From: Merdiplasma sp905207905
GTDB lineage: Bacteria > Bacillota > Clostridia > Lachnospirales > Lachnospiraceae
NCBI GenBank assembly: GCA_902475025.1
Contig: CABRXX010000001.1
Location: 1-64,000, forward strand
Length of the DNA: 64,000 nt
Direction: 5' to 3'
The translations under genes were made by a program, and so were the position numbers. The notes beneath the pieces were generated by a model, which saw nothing but the letters and a program-made list of their open reading frames with translations, did no database searches and was not told the origin of the DNA. Positions 16,690 to 25,648 of the stretch are shown here, piece by piece (positions within the stretch are counted from its first letter, which is position 1; every line of letters starts with the position of its first letter).

Positions 16690-17949
16690 ATGAGTAGAGT
16701 ATTAGTGATCGGTTGCGGCGGTGTAGCGTCTGTGGCAATCCATAAATGCTGTCAGGTCAGCCAGGTGTTTACGGAGCTGTGCATTGCCAGCAGAACCAAG
16801 GAGAAATGCGACCGTCTGGCAGAGGAGCTGGCACCTAAGACCAGCACCAGAATCACCACAGCTCAGGTGGATGCAGATGATGTGGAGCAGGTAGCTGCTC
16901 TGATCGAGAGCTATCAGCCGGATCTGGTGATGAATATCGCATTGCCTTATCAGGATCTGACGATTATGGAAGCCTGTCTGCGCTGCCGTGTAAACTATAT
17001 GGATACCGCGAACTATGAGCCGGAAGATACCAATGATCCCCAGTGGAGGGCGATCTATGAAAAGCGCTGCAAGGAGGCTGGCTTTTCGGCGTATTTCGAT
17101 TACTCCTGGCAGTGGGCATACCGCAAACGTTTTGAGGAGGCCGGGCTTACGGCTCTTCTGGGCTGTGGTTTTGACCCGGGTGTAACCCAGGCTTACTGCG
17201 CTTATGCAAAGAAGCATGAGTTTGATACCATTGACACCATTGACATTCTGGACTGTAACGGAGGCGATCACGGTTATCCTTTTGCAACGAATTTTAATCC
17301 TGAGATCAATCTGCGGGAGGTATCTGCACCGGGCAGTTACTGGGAGAACGGCCGTTGGGTAGAGATACCGCCTATGACCATAAAGCGGGAGTATAATTTT
17401 GACCAGGTGGGACAGAAAGACATGTATCTGCTCCATCATGAGGAGATTGAGTCCATTGCCCAGAATATTCCGGAAGCAAAGCGTATCCGTTTCTTTATGA
17501 CATTCGGTCAGAGTTATCTCACCCACATGAAGTGTCTGGAGAATGTGGGCATGCTCTCCACAACGCCAGTGCTTTTTGAAGGAAAAGAGATCGTTCCGAT
17601 TCAGTTTTTGAAGGCTCTTCTTCCGGATCCGGCCAGCCTTGGGCCAAGAACCCACGGAAAGACCAATATCGGCTGTATCTTCACCGGAAAGAAGGATGGA
17701 AAAGAGAAGACTTTCTATATTTATAATGTGTGTGATCATCAGGAATGCTATCGGGAGGTGGGTTCCCAGGCTATCAGCTATACCACCGGTGTACCTGCCA
17801 TGTGCGGCGCGCTGATGCTGCTTACCGGAAAGTGGGATGCCAAGGGGGTTCATACGGTGGAGGAGTTTGACCCGGATCCCTTCCTGGAGGCGTTGGATCG
17901 TTACGGACTGCCAAGAAGCGTGTCTCATCATCCTGCGCTGGTGGACTGA
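16690..17949 (+). CDS. Carboxynorspermidine/carboxyspermidine dehydrogenase
   Basis: This member of the saccharopine dehydrogenase family reductively condenses aspartate semialdehyde with a diamine (putrescine or diaminopropane), giving a carboxylated triamine. The 419-residue protein has the Rossmann start MSRVLVIGCGGVASVAIHK, ASRTKEKCDRLAEEL, the MDTANYEPEDTNDP block, LLGCGFDPGVTQAYCAYA and the C-terminal YTTGVPAMCGALMLL. The ATG at 16690 follows TAGGAGG. It is immediately followed by the matching decarboxylase gene, and the lysC/dapA operon at 5-8 kb shows the organism makes the aspartate semialdehyde it needs. Confidence 0.92.
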   Translation: MSRVLVIGCGGVASVAIHKCCQVSQVFTELCIASRTKEKCDRLAEELAPKTSTRITTAQVDADDVEQVAALIESYQPDLVMNIALPYQDLTIMEACLRCRVNYMDTANYEPEDTNDPQWRAIYEKRCKEAGFSAYFDYSWQWAYRKRFEEAGLTALLGCGFDPGVTQAYCAYAKKHEFDTIDTIDILDCNGGDHGYPFATNFNPEINLREVSAPGSYWENGRWVEIPPMTIKREYNFDQVGQKDMYLLHHEEIESIAQNIPEAKRIRFFMTFGQSYLTHMKCLENVGMLSTTPVLFEGKEIVPIQFLKALLPDPASLGPRTHGKTNIGCIFTGKKDGKEKTFYIYNVCDHQECYREVGSQAISYTTGVPAMCGALMLLTGKWDAKGVHTVEEFDPDPFLEALDRYGLPRSVSHHPALVD

Positions 17950-17950
17950 T

Positions 17951-19147
17951 ATGATGCAGGATCAACGTCCGCCTTTTGCATTTCTTCGTCATCCAGAGAA
18001 ATTGTTTGAGAAGCTTCCCACGCCCTGCTATGTTCTGGATGAGGCCAGACTGAGACAGAATGGAGAGATTCTGGGGGCTGTTGCCAGGAATACGGGAGCC
18101 AGGCTCTTGCTGGCGCAGAAAGCTTTTTCCAATTATGATCTGTATCCGGCACTGGCTCCATATCTGGCAGGAACGGAAGCCAGCGGCCTTTATGAGGCAC
18201 GACTGGGAAAAGAAGAAATGCCGTCAGGAGAGATTCATGTATTTTCAGCGGCCTACCGGGAAGCGGACTTTCAGGAGATCTTGCAGTATGCGGATCATAT
18301 TGTGTTTAATTCACCCAGGCAGTTAGAAAAGTTCGGGCCAAAGGCAAAGGCCGCAGGACGAAGCCTGGGACTTCGGATTAACCCGGAATGTTCCACACAG
18401 GAGGATCATGAGATCTACGATCCCTGTGCCCCGGGCAGCCGCCTTGGAACTACCCGGGCTCAGTGGGAGGAAAGGATGACTCCAGAGCTGACAGCACTTT
18501 TGGATGGGCTGCATTTTCATACACTGTGTGAGCAGGATTCGGATGCCCTTGAGACCACTCTGGAGGCAGTGGAAGCATCTTTTGGAGAGATTCTCCCAAA
18601 GATGAAGTGGCTGAATTTTGGCGGGGGACACCATATTACCCGTGAAGGTTATGATATTTCCCGGCTGGAGAGGTGTATCCACAGAGCGAAGGAGCTTTGG
18701 CAAGTGGAGGTCTATCTGGAGCCTGGAGAGGCCTGGGCGCTGAATGCAGGGTATCTCATGACTACTGTGCTGGATCTTCCGCAAAACGGGGAGACACGTT
18801 TGGCCATTCTGGATATGAGCGCTGCCTGTCACACTCCAGATGTGATTGAGATGCCCTATCTGCCTCCTCTTTACGGAGCAGGAGAAAGAGGAGAGAAGCC
18901 TTTTACCTATCGCCTTGGAGGCCCTACCTGTCTCTCTGGAGACGTGGTGGGGGATTACAGCTTTGATCATCCCCTTGAGGAGGGAGAACGGCTGATCTTC
19001 GGAGATATGGCAATTTATACAACCTGCAAAAACAATACGTTTAATGGAATGCCTCTGCCTGGGATCTGGGTGCTGCGATCGGATGAAACGCTGGAAAATA
19101 TCTGCAGCTTCGGATATGAGGATTTTAAGATGCGCCTTGGAAGCTAG
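17951..19147 (+). CDS. nspC: Carboxynorspermidine/carboxyspermidine decarboxylase
   Basis: PLP enzyme of the alanine-racemase-like fold III that decarboxylates the product of the preceding dehydrogenase to spermidine or norspermidine. The 398-residue product shows LPTPCYVLDEARL, the PLP-lysine region LLAQKAFSNYDLYP, LRINPECSTQ, FHTLCEQDSDALE, LNFGGGHHIT and LEPGEAW. The start at 17951 (ATGATG) is one base after the dehydrogenase stop codon and there is little ribosome site, so translational coupling is likely. Together with the speE/speB genes this operon encodes two apparently alternative routes to spermidine. Confidence 0.93.
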   Translation: MMQDQRPPFAFLRHPEKLFEKLPTPCYVLDEARLRQNGEILGAVARNTGARLLLAQKAFSNYDLYPALAPYLAGTEASGLYEARLGKEEMPSGEIHVFSAAYREADFQEILQYADHIVFNSPRQLEKFGPKAKAAGRSLGLRINPECSTQEDHEIYDPCAPGSRLGTTRAQWEERMTPELTALLDGLHFHTLCEQDSDALETTLEAVEASFGEILPKMKWLNFGGGHHITREGYDISRLERCIHRAKELWQVEVYLEPGEAWALNAGYLMTTVLDLPQNGETRLAILDMSAACHTPDVIEMPYLPPLYGAGERGEKPFTYRLGGPTCLSGDVVGDYSFDHPLEEGERLIFGDMAIYTTCKNNTFNGMPLPGIWVLRSDETLENICSFGYEDFKMRLGS

Positions 19148-19215
19148 ACCGTTTTTTCGTGGAGAACAGGAAGGCCGGGCAGGAACAGTGCAATGTACAG
19201 AAGGAGTGTTTTACC

Positions 19216-20700
19216 ATGCCAGTATTTGATTTTTCCAATACCCCGGACACAAAAACAAAAGGGGAATGTACCTATACAATTTTTTATTCTAACGAGACAG
19301 AAGCCACAGCACAGAAGCCGATTTTGGTTCTGGATAATAAAGACCGCCAGTGGAGTCATCATTCCTGGGGGATTTTTACCAATCCCATTAAGGGAACCTC
19401 TTTCGAATTTAAGGAGGAGGAGGGAAAAATCCTGGCAGATATTCTTCAGGTGGATGCCCGCTTTGTCAGCCTCTTAAAATGGCTGGGAGAGAATCACATT
19501 CAGGTGCGTCTGTCTGGGGAAAACAGGAAAGAAGGATATGCGGTTTACCGGATACGGGAGATGGCTTTTGGAGGGGGAACCAAACTGTCTGCGGAGGATG
19601 GATTTCTGCAATATATGATCGGGCGGCTGCTGGCCAGCAGCGCCCCTCAGATGGAGGAAGAGGATGAGGAAGGTGCGGAGCAGGGAGATGAGATGAAGCT
19701 TACCAGCCTTCAGAGCATTACAGACTTTATGACCTGCGCCGGCCGTACCCTGCCGGACAATATCCGCCTGTGGGCCAGAAGGAATCTGGCAGTGGCCCGT
19801 TCCAATGAGGTATCTTTGGAGGAGCGGCGTCACGCCCAGAGAGCGCTGTCCATTATGATGAATATTCAGTGGAAAAGCAACTATTTTGAGTCGATTGATC
19901 CGAAGGAGGCCAGAAGGATTCTGGATGAGGAGCTTTACGGTATGGAGCGGGTGAAGCAGCGAATCATGGAGACTATTATTCAGATCAACCGGACGCATAC
20001 GCTTCCTGCATACGGCCTTTTGTTGGTAGGGCCTGCAGGTACGGGAAAATCTCAGATCGCCTATGCGGTGGCCAGGATTTTGAAGCTGCCCTGGACTACC
20101 CTGGATATGAGTTCTATCAATGACCCGGAGCAGCTGACCGGCAGTTCCAGAGTCTATGCCAACGCAAAGCCGGGGATTATTATGGAGGCTTTTTCCATGG
20201 CAGGAGAGTCCAACCTGGTGTTTATCATCAATGAACTGGATAAGGCCGCAGCAGGAAAGGGCAGCGGCAATCCGGCTGATGTGCTGCTGACCCTGTTGGA
20301 CAACCTGGGTTTTACGGATAACTATATGGAGTGTATGGTGCCTACGGTGGGCGTGTACCCCATTGCCACGGCCAATGACAAGAGCCGGATCAGCGCTCCT
20401 TTGATGTCCCGTTTTGCGGTGATCGAGATTCCGGATTATACCAGGGAGGAAAAGGAGATCATCTTTTCGCGGTTTGCCCTGCCCAAGGTATTAAAACGCA
20501 TGGGGCTGCGGGAGCAGGAATGTATTGTGACAGAAGAAGGCCTGGAGGCAGTGGTGGAGATCCATGCAAATACTTCCGGTATCCGGGATCTGGAGCAGGC
20601 TGCAGAGCACATGGCTGCCAATGCACTGTATCAGATCGAGGTGGAGGAAAAGAAGCAGGTAATATTTGACAAGGAAGCAGTGAGATCTCTGCTGCTGTAA
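19216..20700 (+). CDS. Lon-like AAA+ ATPase lacking the protease domain
   Basis: The 494-residue protein has an unrecognised N-terminal region (about 1-150) with an acidic stretch (EEEDEEGAEQGDE), a helical linker, then an AAA+ module like that of Lon: EELYGMERVKQRIMETI, Walker A GPAGTGKSQIA, sensor-like ATANDKSRISAPLMSRF, and a C-terminal lid helix domain. There is no S16 protease domain. Walker B reads LVFIINELDKA, with Asn where Lon has Asp, which may slow or abolish hydrolysis. The ATG at 19216 follows AAGGAG by 9 nt. It lies 68 bp after nspC in the same direction, so probably belongs to the polyamine operon; its client is unknown. Confidence 0.8.
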   Translation: MPVFDFSNTPDTKTKGECTYTIFYSNETEATAQKPILVLDNKDRQWSHHSWGIFTNPIKGTSFEFKEEEGKILADILQVDARFVSLLKWLGENHIQVRLSGENRKEGYAVYRIREMAFGGGTKLSAEDGFLQYMIGRLLASSAPQMEEEDEEGAEQGDEMKLTSLQSITDFMTCAGRTLPDNIRLWARRNLAVARSNEVSLEERRHAQRALSIMMNIQWKSNYFESIDPKEARRILDEELYGMERVKQRIMETIIQINRTHTLPAYGLLLVGPAGTGKSQIAYAVARILKLPWTTLDMSSINDPEQLTGSSRVYANAKPGIIMEAFSMAGESNLVFIINELDKAAAGKGSGNPADVLLTLLDNLGFTDNYMECMVPTVGVYPIATANDKSRISAPLMSRFAVIEIPDYTREEKEIIFSRFALPKVLKRMGLREQECIVTEEGLEAVVEIHANTSGIRDLEQAAEHMAANALYQIEVEEKKQVIFDKEAVRSLLL

Positions 20701-20802
20701 AGGGATATCAGAACGGGCAGATGCTTCCCGGTGTTTCCAGAAAGCGGAAAAGCGTAGTTTGCAGCAGTTTTGTTCGGATGCTGAAAATAGAAAAGAAAAA
20801 AC

Positions 20803-20831
20803 TTGACTTCTGCATAAAAAACTTTTATACT
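20803..20831 (+). promoter_or_regulatory. Promoter of the sodium/solute symporter gene
   Basis: TTGACT (20803-20808), 17 bp, TATACT (20826-20831). An inverted pair CTTTAAC (20830-20836) and GTTAAAG (20870-20876) follows across the start region and could be an operator or leader hairpin. Confidence 0.7.
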
Positions 20832-20892
20832 TTAACAAAATAAAGTTTAGCAAATAAAAGCATAAAAGTGTTAAAGCGCAGGAGGAGAGAAC

Positions 20893-22431
20893 ATGATAAT
20901 TAAGATTGGGATGCTGACCGTATTTTTTGCTGTGATGGTGGCAATTGGTATTTATTGCCGGAAACAGGCGGCAGATGTGAATGGTTTTGTGCTGGGAGGG
21001 CGGTCGGTGGGGCCCTGGCTCACTGCCTTTGCCTATGGAACTTCCTATTTTTCCGCGGTGATCTTTGTGGGCTATGCGGGGCAGTTTGGCTGGCGTTTCG
21101 GTATTGCGTCCACCTGGATTGGCCTTGGGAATGCTGTGCTGGGCTCTTTGCTGGCCTGGGTGATTCTGGGACGCCGCACCAGGATCATGAGCCAGTATTT
21201 AAACTCAGCTACCATGCCGGAATTTTTCGGGGCCAGATTTGACAGCAAGGCTTTAAAGATAGGCGCTTCTGTGATTGTATTTATTTTCCTGATTCCTTAC
21301 ACAGCGTCTTTGTACAATGGCCTTTCCCGGCTTTTTGGTATGGCTTTTGACATTGATTATACGGTGTGCATCATCCTTATGGCAGTGCTCACCGGAGTGT
21401 ATGTGGTGGCTGGAGGATACATGGCTACCGCTATCAATGATTTCATCCAGGGCATCATTATGCTGGTGGGTATCGTCCTGGTGATCGCAGCAGTCCTGAA
21501 CAGCCAGGGAGGCTTTTTGGCAGCCATAGAGGGGCTGGCGCAGGTGAGAGATGAGTCGGTAAGCACAGTTCCCGGGGTCTTTGCTTCCTTTTTCGGACCG
21601 GATCCTTTGAATCTTTTGGGAGTAGTGGTACTCACTTCTCTGGGCACCTGGGGACTTCCCCAGATGGTGCAGAAATTCTATGCGATTAAAAATGAGGAAG
21701 CGATTAAAAAGGGAACCATGATTTCCACCCTGTTTGCTGTGGTTGTAGCAGGAGGCTGTTATTTTCTGGGCGGTTTTGGGCGGCTTTTTTCAGACAAAAT
21801 CGATCTGGCAGCAGGGGGCTATGACAGCATTATTCCCACCATGCTTTCCGGCCTGTCGCCCCTGATGATCGCGTTGGTAGTGATTCTGGTATTGTCAGCT
21901 TCCATGTCCACCTTGTCTTCCCTGGTGCTGGCATCCAGTTCTACTCTGACCATTGATTTTCTGAAGGATAATTTTATCAAGGAGATGGATGAGAAAAAGC
22001 AGGTGGGTCTGATGAGAAGCCTGATCGTGGTGTTTATTGCCATCTCTGTGGTGATTGCCATCATTCAGTACAAAAGCTCTGTCACTTTTATAGCTCAGCT
22101 GATGGGCATCTCCTGGGGAGCCCTCTCCGGCGCTTTTCTGGCGCCTTTTCTGTACGGTTTGTACTGGAAAAGGACTACAGGTGCTGCCTGTTGGGTAAGT
22201 TTTGTGTTCGGCTCTGGTATTATGATTCTGAATATGACAAATAAAAGCTTATTCCCGGCAATTCTTCAGTCTCCTATCAACTGCGGCGCCTTTGCCATGC
22301 TTTCCGGGCTGGTGCTGGTGCCGGTGGTGAGCGCATTTACAGCAAAGCCGGATCAGAAACTGGTGGAGGATGCTTTTGCCTGCTATCATAAAACTGTGAG
22401 TGTATACCAGAAAACGACTCTGGGAAATTAA
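20893..22431 (+). CDS. Sodium:solute symporter family transporter
   Basis: A 512-residue integral membrane protein of the SSS (PutP/SglT) fold with about 13 hydrophobic segments. It has the family core GRSVGPWLTAFAYGTSYFSAV near the N-terminus, YVVAGGYMATAINDFIQG (the sugar/proline symporter signature region), and WGLPQMVQKFYAIK. It should couple sodium uptake to import of a small organic solute; the substrate cannot be told from sequence or from the neighbours. The ATG at 20893 has AGGAGG 8 nt upstream, and the gene has its own promoter. It is monocistronic and convergent with yitT. Confidence 0.88.
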   Translation: MIIKIGMLTVFFAVMVAIGIYCRKQAADVNGFVLGGRSVGPWLTAFAYGTSYFSAVIFVGYAGQFGWRFGIASTWIGLGNAVLGSLLAWVILGRRTRIMSQYLNSATMPEFFGARFDSKALKIGASVIVFIFLIPYTASLYNGLSRLFGMAFDIDYTVCIILMAVLTGVYVVAGGYMATAINDFIQGIIMLVGIVLVIAAVLNSQGGFLAAIEGLAQVRDESVSTVPGVFASFFGPDPLNLLGVVVLTSLGTWGLPQMVQKFYAIKNEEAIKKGTMISTLFAVVVAGGCYFLGGFGRLFSDKIDLAAGGYDSIIPTMLSGLSPLMIALVVILVLSASMSTLSSLVLASSSTLTIDFLKDNFIKEMDEKKQVGLMRSLIVVFIAISVVIAIIQYKSSVTFIAQLMGISWGALSGAFLAPFLYGLYWKRTTGAACWVSFVFGSGIMILNMTNKSLFPAILQSPINCGAFAMLSGLVLVPVVSAFTAKPDQKLVEDAFACYHKTVSVYQKTTLGN

Positions 22432-22556
22432 GGCGCAGAAGGCAGCGCTGGAAAAGCTGGGAAACGGTTTTGAGAGAGAATTGTACAGACGGGACTGTGA
22501 GGAGCTGCTCTCCTCCGCTTGGCAGCGGGGAGAGCAAGGCTGGAAAGTGAAGCTGC

Positions 22557-23423
22557 TTATTTCTTTTTTTCAATAAACCCTTCTCCAAATACTTCGCTGG
22601 TCTCAGTGATCATAATAAAGGCATCAGGGTCCAGTTCATGAACCGTGTTGGTGATCAGATAGGTCTGAGACTTGGAGCAGGCGCATAAAAGCACATCCCT
22701 GTGATCTTTCGTGTAGGTGCCCATAGCCTTGATCAGGGTGGAACCCCGGTCGGTCATTTTTCCGATCTGATCTGCCAGAGCCTGTCCGTGGACGGTGATG
22801 ATGATCAGCAGCTTGCCAGCGCCCATGCCGTAGAGGATTTTGTCCAGCACCAGGGAGGTGACAAAGGAGGAGGCCAGACCATACAGCACAGCGTCGATAT
22901 TTTTGAATACCGGCCATCCAAGAAGGATTACCAGAAAATCACTGATCATGGTGACAAGTCCAAAGGAAAAATGGGGATGGCGCACCTTGATGGTCATGAT
23001 CAAAAAGTCCATTCCTCCTGAGCTGCTGCCCCTCATATAAAAGAAAGCCATTCCGGCGCCGATGCACAGGCCGGAATACAGAGCCGCCATAAAGGGGCTT
23101 CCGGTGTAGGGCTGTGTATAGGGAAACAGCACATCCAGGAAAATAGTGGAGATGATCATGGAACGGGCGGTTTTTAGCAGAAAGGTTTTTCCTACTACCT
23201 TATAGCTGATCAGCACCAGAGGCACATTCAGCAGCAGGTTCATAAGACCAATAGGAAGTCCCCAGAGATAGTTGCTGATCAGGGCCAGACCGGAGATCCC
23301 TCCGGGAGCAAAATCTGCCATGGAGGCAAAGCTGTAGATTCCCATGGCAAATAGGACGCTGCCGATGATATCGCAGAGCAGATCGATCAGAAAGGTTTTG
23401 CGTTTTTGTGCAGTGTTTGACAA
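22557..23423 (-). CDS. YitT-family membrane protein
   Basis: Typical YitT protein: five to six hydrophobic segments (about 10-170), with the motifs DFAPGGISGLALI and GSSSGGMDFL, followed by a soluble C-terminal DUF2179 domain (about 205-285: LIIITVHGQALADQI, DRGSTLIKAMGTYT, DPDAFIMITETSEVFGEGF). Function is unknown in the family. The longest frame begins at a GTG at 23432, but that codon overlaps the AGGAGG (23437-23432). The TTG at 23423 is 8 nt from it and is the better start, giving 288 residues. Confidence 0.9.
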   Translation of the reverse strand: MSNTAQKRKTFLIDLLCDIIGSVLFAMGIYSFASMADFAPGGISGLALISNYLWGLPIGLMNLLLNVPLVLISYKVVGKTFLLKTARSMIISTIFLDVLFPYTQPYTGSPFMAALYSGLCIGAGMAFFYMRGSSSGGMDFLIMTIKVRHPHFSFGLVTMISDFLVILLGWPVFKNIDAVLYGLASSFVTSLVLDKILYGMGAGKLLIIITVHGQALADQIGKMTDRGSTLIKAMGTYTKDHRDVLLCACSKSQTYLITNTVHELDPDAFIMITETSEVFGEGFIEKKK

Positions 23424-23473
23424 TGAAGCCACCTCCTAAATTTTGAAAGTATCTATCGATTCAGAGACAGACT

Positions 23474-24397
23474 CTAAAATGCAGTGATAAGCTGAAGTGA
23501 AGCGCCGCAGCAGGCCGCAGCAATTTTGGCAGCCTCTGTAAGCTCCTGGGTATCCGCCTGATTCCACACTGGGATTACGGAAGGATATCCATATTTTTTG
23601 CCCAGAGGATCCAGATAATTCTGTTTCATAAGAGTTCCCAGAAGTTTAGGCGTGATCTGCCAGGAAGAGAGCGGTTTCTGGCAAGAATCATCAGGACGGG
23701 AAGAAAGCATTTGCCGGGAGAGGTCATCAGGATGGGAAGCAGGAAAGGTTTCTCCCAGAAGCGCCCAGCGATGACAGCTTTCTCCCAAAGTTTTTCCCAA
23801 AGAGGAAAGACCGTATATGGCAAGAATGAGATCCGTACAGCCCGGGATTACCGGTTCCCAGGATGCCGGTATTTTTACCGGAAACCGTTTGGAACCGTCT
23901 GCTTCCACCAAAACCACATCCATATCAGGGTACAGCTTCCAAAACAGCTCAGGGTCAGGCGCGCTGCATTTGACCCAGCCCTCCTGCAAAACCGGAGGGT
24001 TGACAGGATTTCCCAGAAATACAGGGTTACTGTCAGAGCAGGAAATGGGGGAAGACTGGCTCCATGATTGAATACCTGTAAAAGCGGCAGATGTCAGATG
24101 GGTTTTTGGAAGAAACATGTGGGTGGTAGTGGTAACCATCACCCGAAGCCCAAGCTGGAGGCATTCTTTCATAAGCTGCATCAGGAGGGAGGTTTTTCCG
24201 CCTGCGCCCACCGCTGCGATGGTCAGGGGGGCAGCTTCCCTGGGAAAGCGGTTCCGACGGTAGTTGGCAGGGGCGCTGCTGCGGGCATGCTCCGGCGGAG
24301 AAATTTTCCCACGCTCCTTTATCAGGAAGGGAAGCAGCCGATGGGGAAATTCTGTCGGTTCCTGCCAGGTTTGGTTAGAAAAAAATAAATAGCGCAT
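23474..24397 (-). CDS. yqeC: YqeC, selenium-dependent molybdenum hydroxylase accessory protein
   Basis: Belongs to the P-loop proteins found with selenium-dependent molybdenum hydroxylases (purine or xanthine type), thought to help mature the selenium-molybdenum cofactor. Visible motifs: IAAVGAGGKTSLLMQLMKE (P-loop-like), VMVTTTTHM, VVLVEADGSKRFPVKIPA and WEPVIPGCTD. At 307 residues it is longer than usual, with about 55 extra N-terminal residues and a Ser/Asp-rich insertion near 230 (PDDLSRQMLSSRPDDS). The ATG at 24397 follows AGAGGAC. Same strand as yqeB but separated by a 200-bp gap with a repeat, so possibly separate transcripts. Confidence 0.85.
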   Translation of the reverse strand: MRYLFFSNQTWQEPTEFPHRLLPFLIKERGKISPPEHARSSAPANYRRNRFPREAAPLTIAAVGAGGKTSLLMQLMKECLQLGLRVMVTTTTHMFLPKTHLTSAAFTGIQSWSQSSPISCSDSNPVFLGNPVNPPVLQEGWVKCSAPDPELFWKLYPDMDVVLVEADGSKRFPVKIPASWEPVIPGCTDLILAIYGLSSLGKTLGESCHRWALLGETFPASHPDDLSRQMLSSRPDDSCQKPLSSWQITPKLLGTLMKQNYLDPLGKKYGYPSVIPVWNQADTQELTEAAKIAAACCGASLQLITAF

Positions 24398-24478
24398 AAA
24401 GTCCTCTGAAAATAATTTCTAAGATAAAATTCATCCAACAGATGTGGGGAAGCGAAAGCGGCCTGCCCGCAGGCGGAT

Positions 24479-24594
24479 GGGGGTACAAAATACTGGATCC
24501 GGTGGATTTTTAGTGTGTTTTTTCCCGAAAACAGGCTATTTTTCGGAGAAAAATCACCGGAAAGGGTACCGCCGGAGGTAGTTTGCAACATCAC
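24479..24594 (-). repeat. Dispersed palindrome family A, copy 2
   Basis: Read on the minus strand this is nearly the same sequence as the copy at 50005-50124: GATGTTGCAAACTACCTCC at one end, CGGTGATTTTTCTCCG and a second TTTTCGG strand in the middle, and CCACCGGATCCAGTATTTT at the other end, where the terminal arm has decayed. It sits between yqeB and yqeC and may end the yqeB transcript. The adjoining 24440-24478 is another small GC-rich dyad (GCCTGCCCGCAGGC). Confidence 0.8.
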
Positions 24595-24598
24595 TTTG

Positions 24599-25432
24599 TT
24601 ATTCCTGTATCCGATCTAGGAATAACAGACCCTCCAGTACAGAGCCGGCAATACACCGGGCTTTGTCGGAGATGGTGAAGCAGTTTTCGTACTCAGTCTC
24701 TCTTGGATCAATATCAGCAATCTTAAAGCCCTTGTTCACCGGATAACCAGGTCGAATCATGCCGCGAAGAAGGCCGGTGAGGGTGGCGGTGACAGGAATC
24801 TTTTTTTCACTGTCTGCTTCAGGAAGGATCCAGGCAATCACCTGTCCCTGATCTACATGATCTCCGATCTGTGCCAAAGGCTGGATCTGTCCGGCACCGG
24901 GTGCATGGATCACCCGCTCCTTTCCATAGCCTCCAATGAGGCCGGGGATCCCGGTGTTGGCAGCCGCCTGCCCTTTGGTGATAATCCGTCCAAGATTATG
25001 GCCCCGTTTGGTCTCAATTACCAGATCCACGTCTGTACCGGCAGTAAATCCAGGCCCAAGGGCAATGGTTTTATCTGCCATATTCCTGGCAGTGCCCAGA
25101 TTTCGCTTGGCAAGAATCCCGTCGATCAAAGCCCAGGGGCGTACCTCTTTTAAAATGCTGCAGGTTTCATCAATGAGCAGCGCTGCCTCCCCCCGGGACA
25201 TGACTTGCTTGGCCTGATGGAAATCTTGCACCAGATGGCAGGTAATGCCTTCAATAGAGGCAGTCTGATCGTATACGGCTTCTGAGAAAGCCACCTGACG
25301 CCGGATGGCAGAAGGGTGGGCAGTCTCCAGCACCAGTACCGGAAAACCGCAGCGTACCAGACGGTGAATGGTGCCGCTGGCCAGATCCCCGCCTCCCCTT
25401 ACGATGATCAATTTATCTTTTGGAAAACACAT
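24599..25432 (-). CDS. yqeB: YqeB, selenium-dependent molybdenum cofactor protein
   Basis: EF2563/YqeB family, which co-occurs with selenium-dependent molybdenum hydroxylases and SelD. The 277-residue product starts MCFPKDKLIIVRGGGDLASG (Rossmann-type loop), with MADKTIALGPGFTAG, DVDLVIETKRGHNLGR, GYGKERVIHAPGAG and a lipoyl-like C-terminal barrel (QIGDHVDQGQVIAW). I chose the ATG at 25432, which follows GGGGGAG; the 21-codon upstream extension is not family-like. Paired with yqeC it implies a selenium-molybdenum hydroxylase elsewhere in the genome; none is in the window. Confidence 0.88.
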   Translation of the reverse strand: MCFPKDKLIIVRGGGDLASGTIHRLVRCGFPVLVLETAHPSAIRRQVAFSEAVYDQTASIEGITCHLVQDFHQAKQVMSRGEAALLIDETCSILKEVRPWALIDGILAKRNLGTARNMADKTIALGPGFTAGTDVDLVIETKRGHNLGRIITKGQAAANTGIPGLIGGYGKERVIHAPGAGQIQPLAQIGDHVDQGQVIAWILPEADSEKKIPVTATLTGLLRGMIRPGYPVNKGFKIADIDPRETEYENCFTISDKARCIAGSVLEGLLFLDRIQE

Positions 25433-25585
25433 AAAATCTCCCCCAATAGTTTTACATAATGGTGTTCGAATGCAGGAGCTGACAGCCAGTATCATAGATT
25501 CAGGCGTAATGTCCTTTGCACACGGATGCTACTATCATACCGTGAAACAGCTTTTTTTTCAATCCTAGCCACAGAGAAAAAGTTA

Positions 25586-25594
25586 TGTTAGAAT
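25586..25594 (+). promoter_or_regulatory. Extended -10 promoter of the HAD gene
   Basis: TGTTAGAAT at 25586-25594 is an extended -10 (TGnTAGAAT). No good -35 lies at the expected distance. The start codon is 55 bp downstream. Confidence 0.45.
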
Positions 25595-25648
25595 AGAAAA
25601 AGAAAAGGAAAACAGCGTGGTCAAAAAAACGTAAGAGAGGATCTTTTC

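Noticed and set aside
16702..17931. 409-codon open frame on the minus strand
   Set aside because: It is exactly antisense to the carboxynorspermidine dehydrogenase gene, has no ribosome site, and its product resembles no family; composition is that of a shadow frame.
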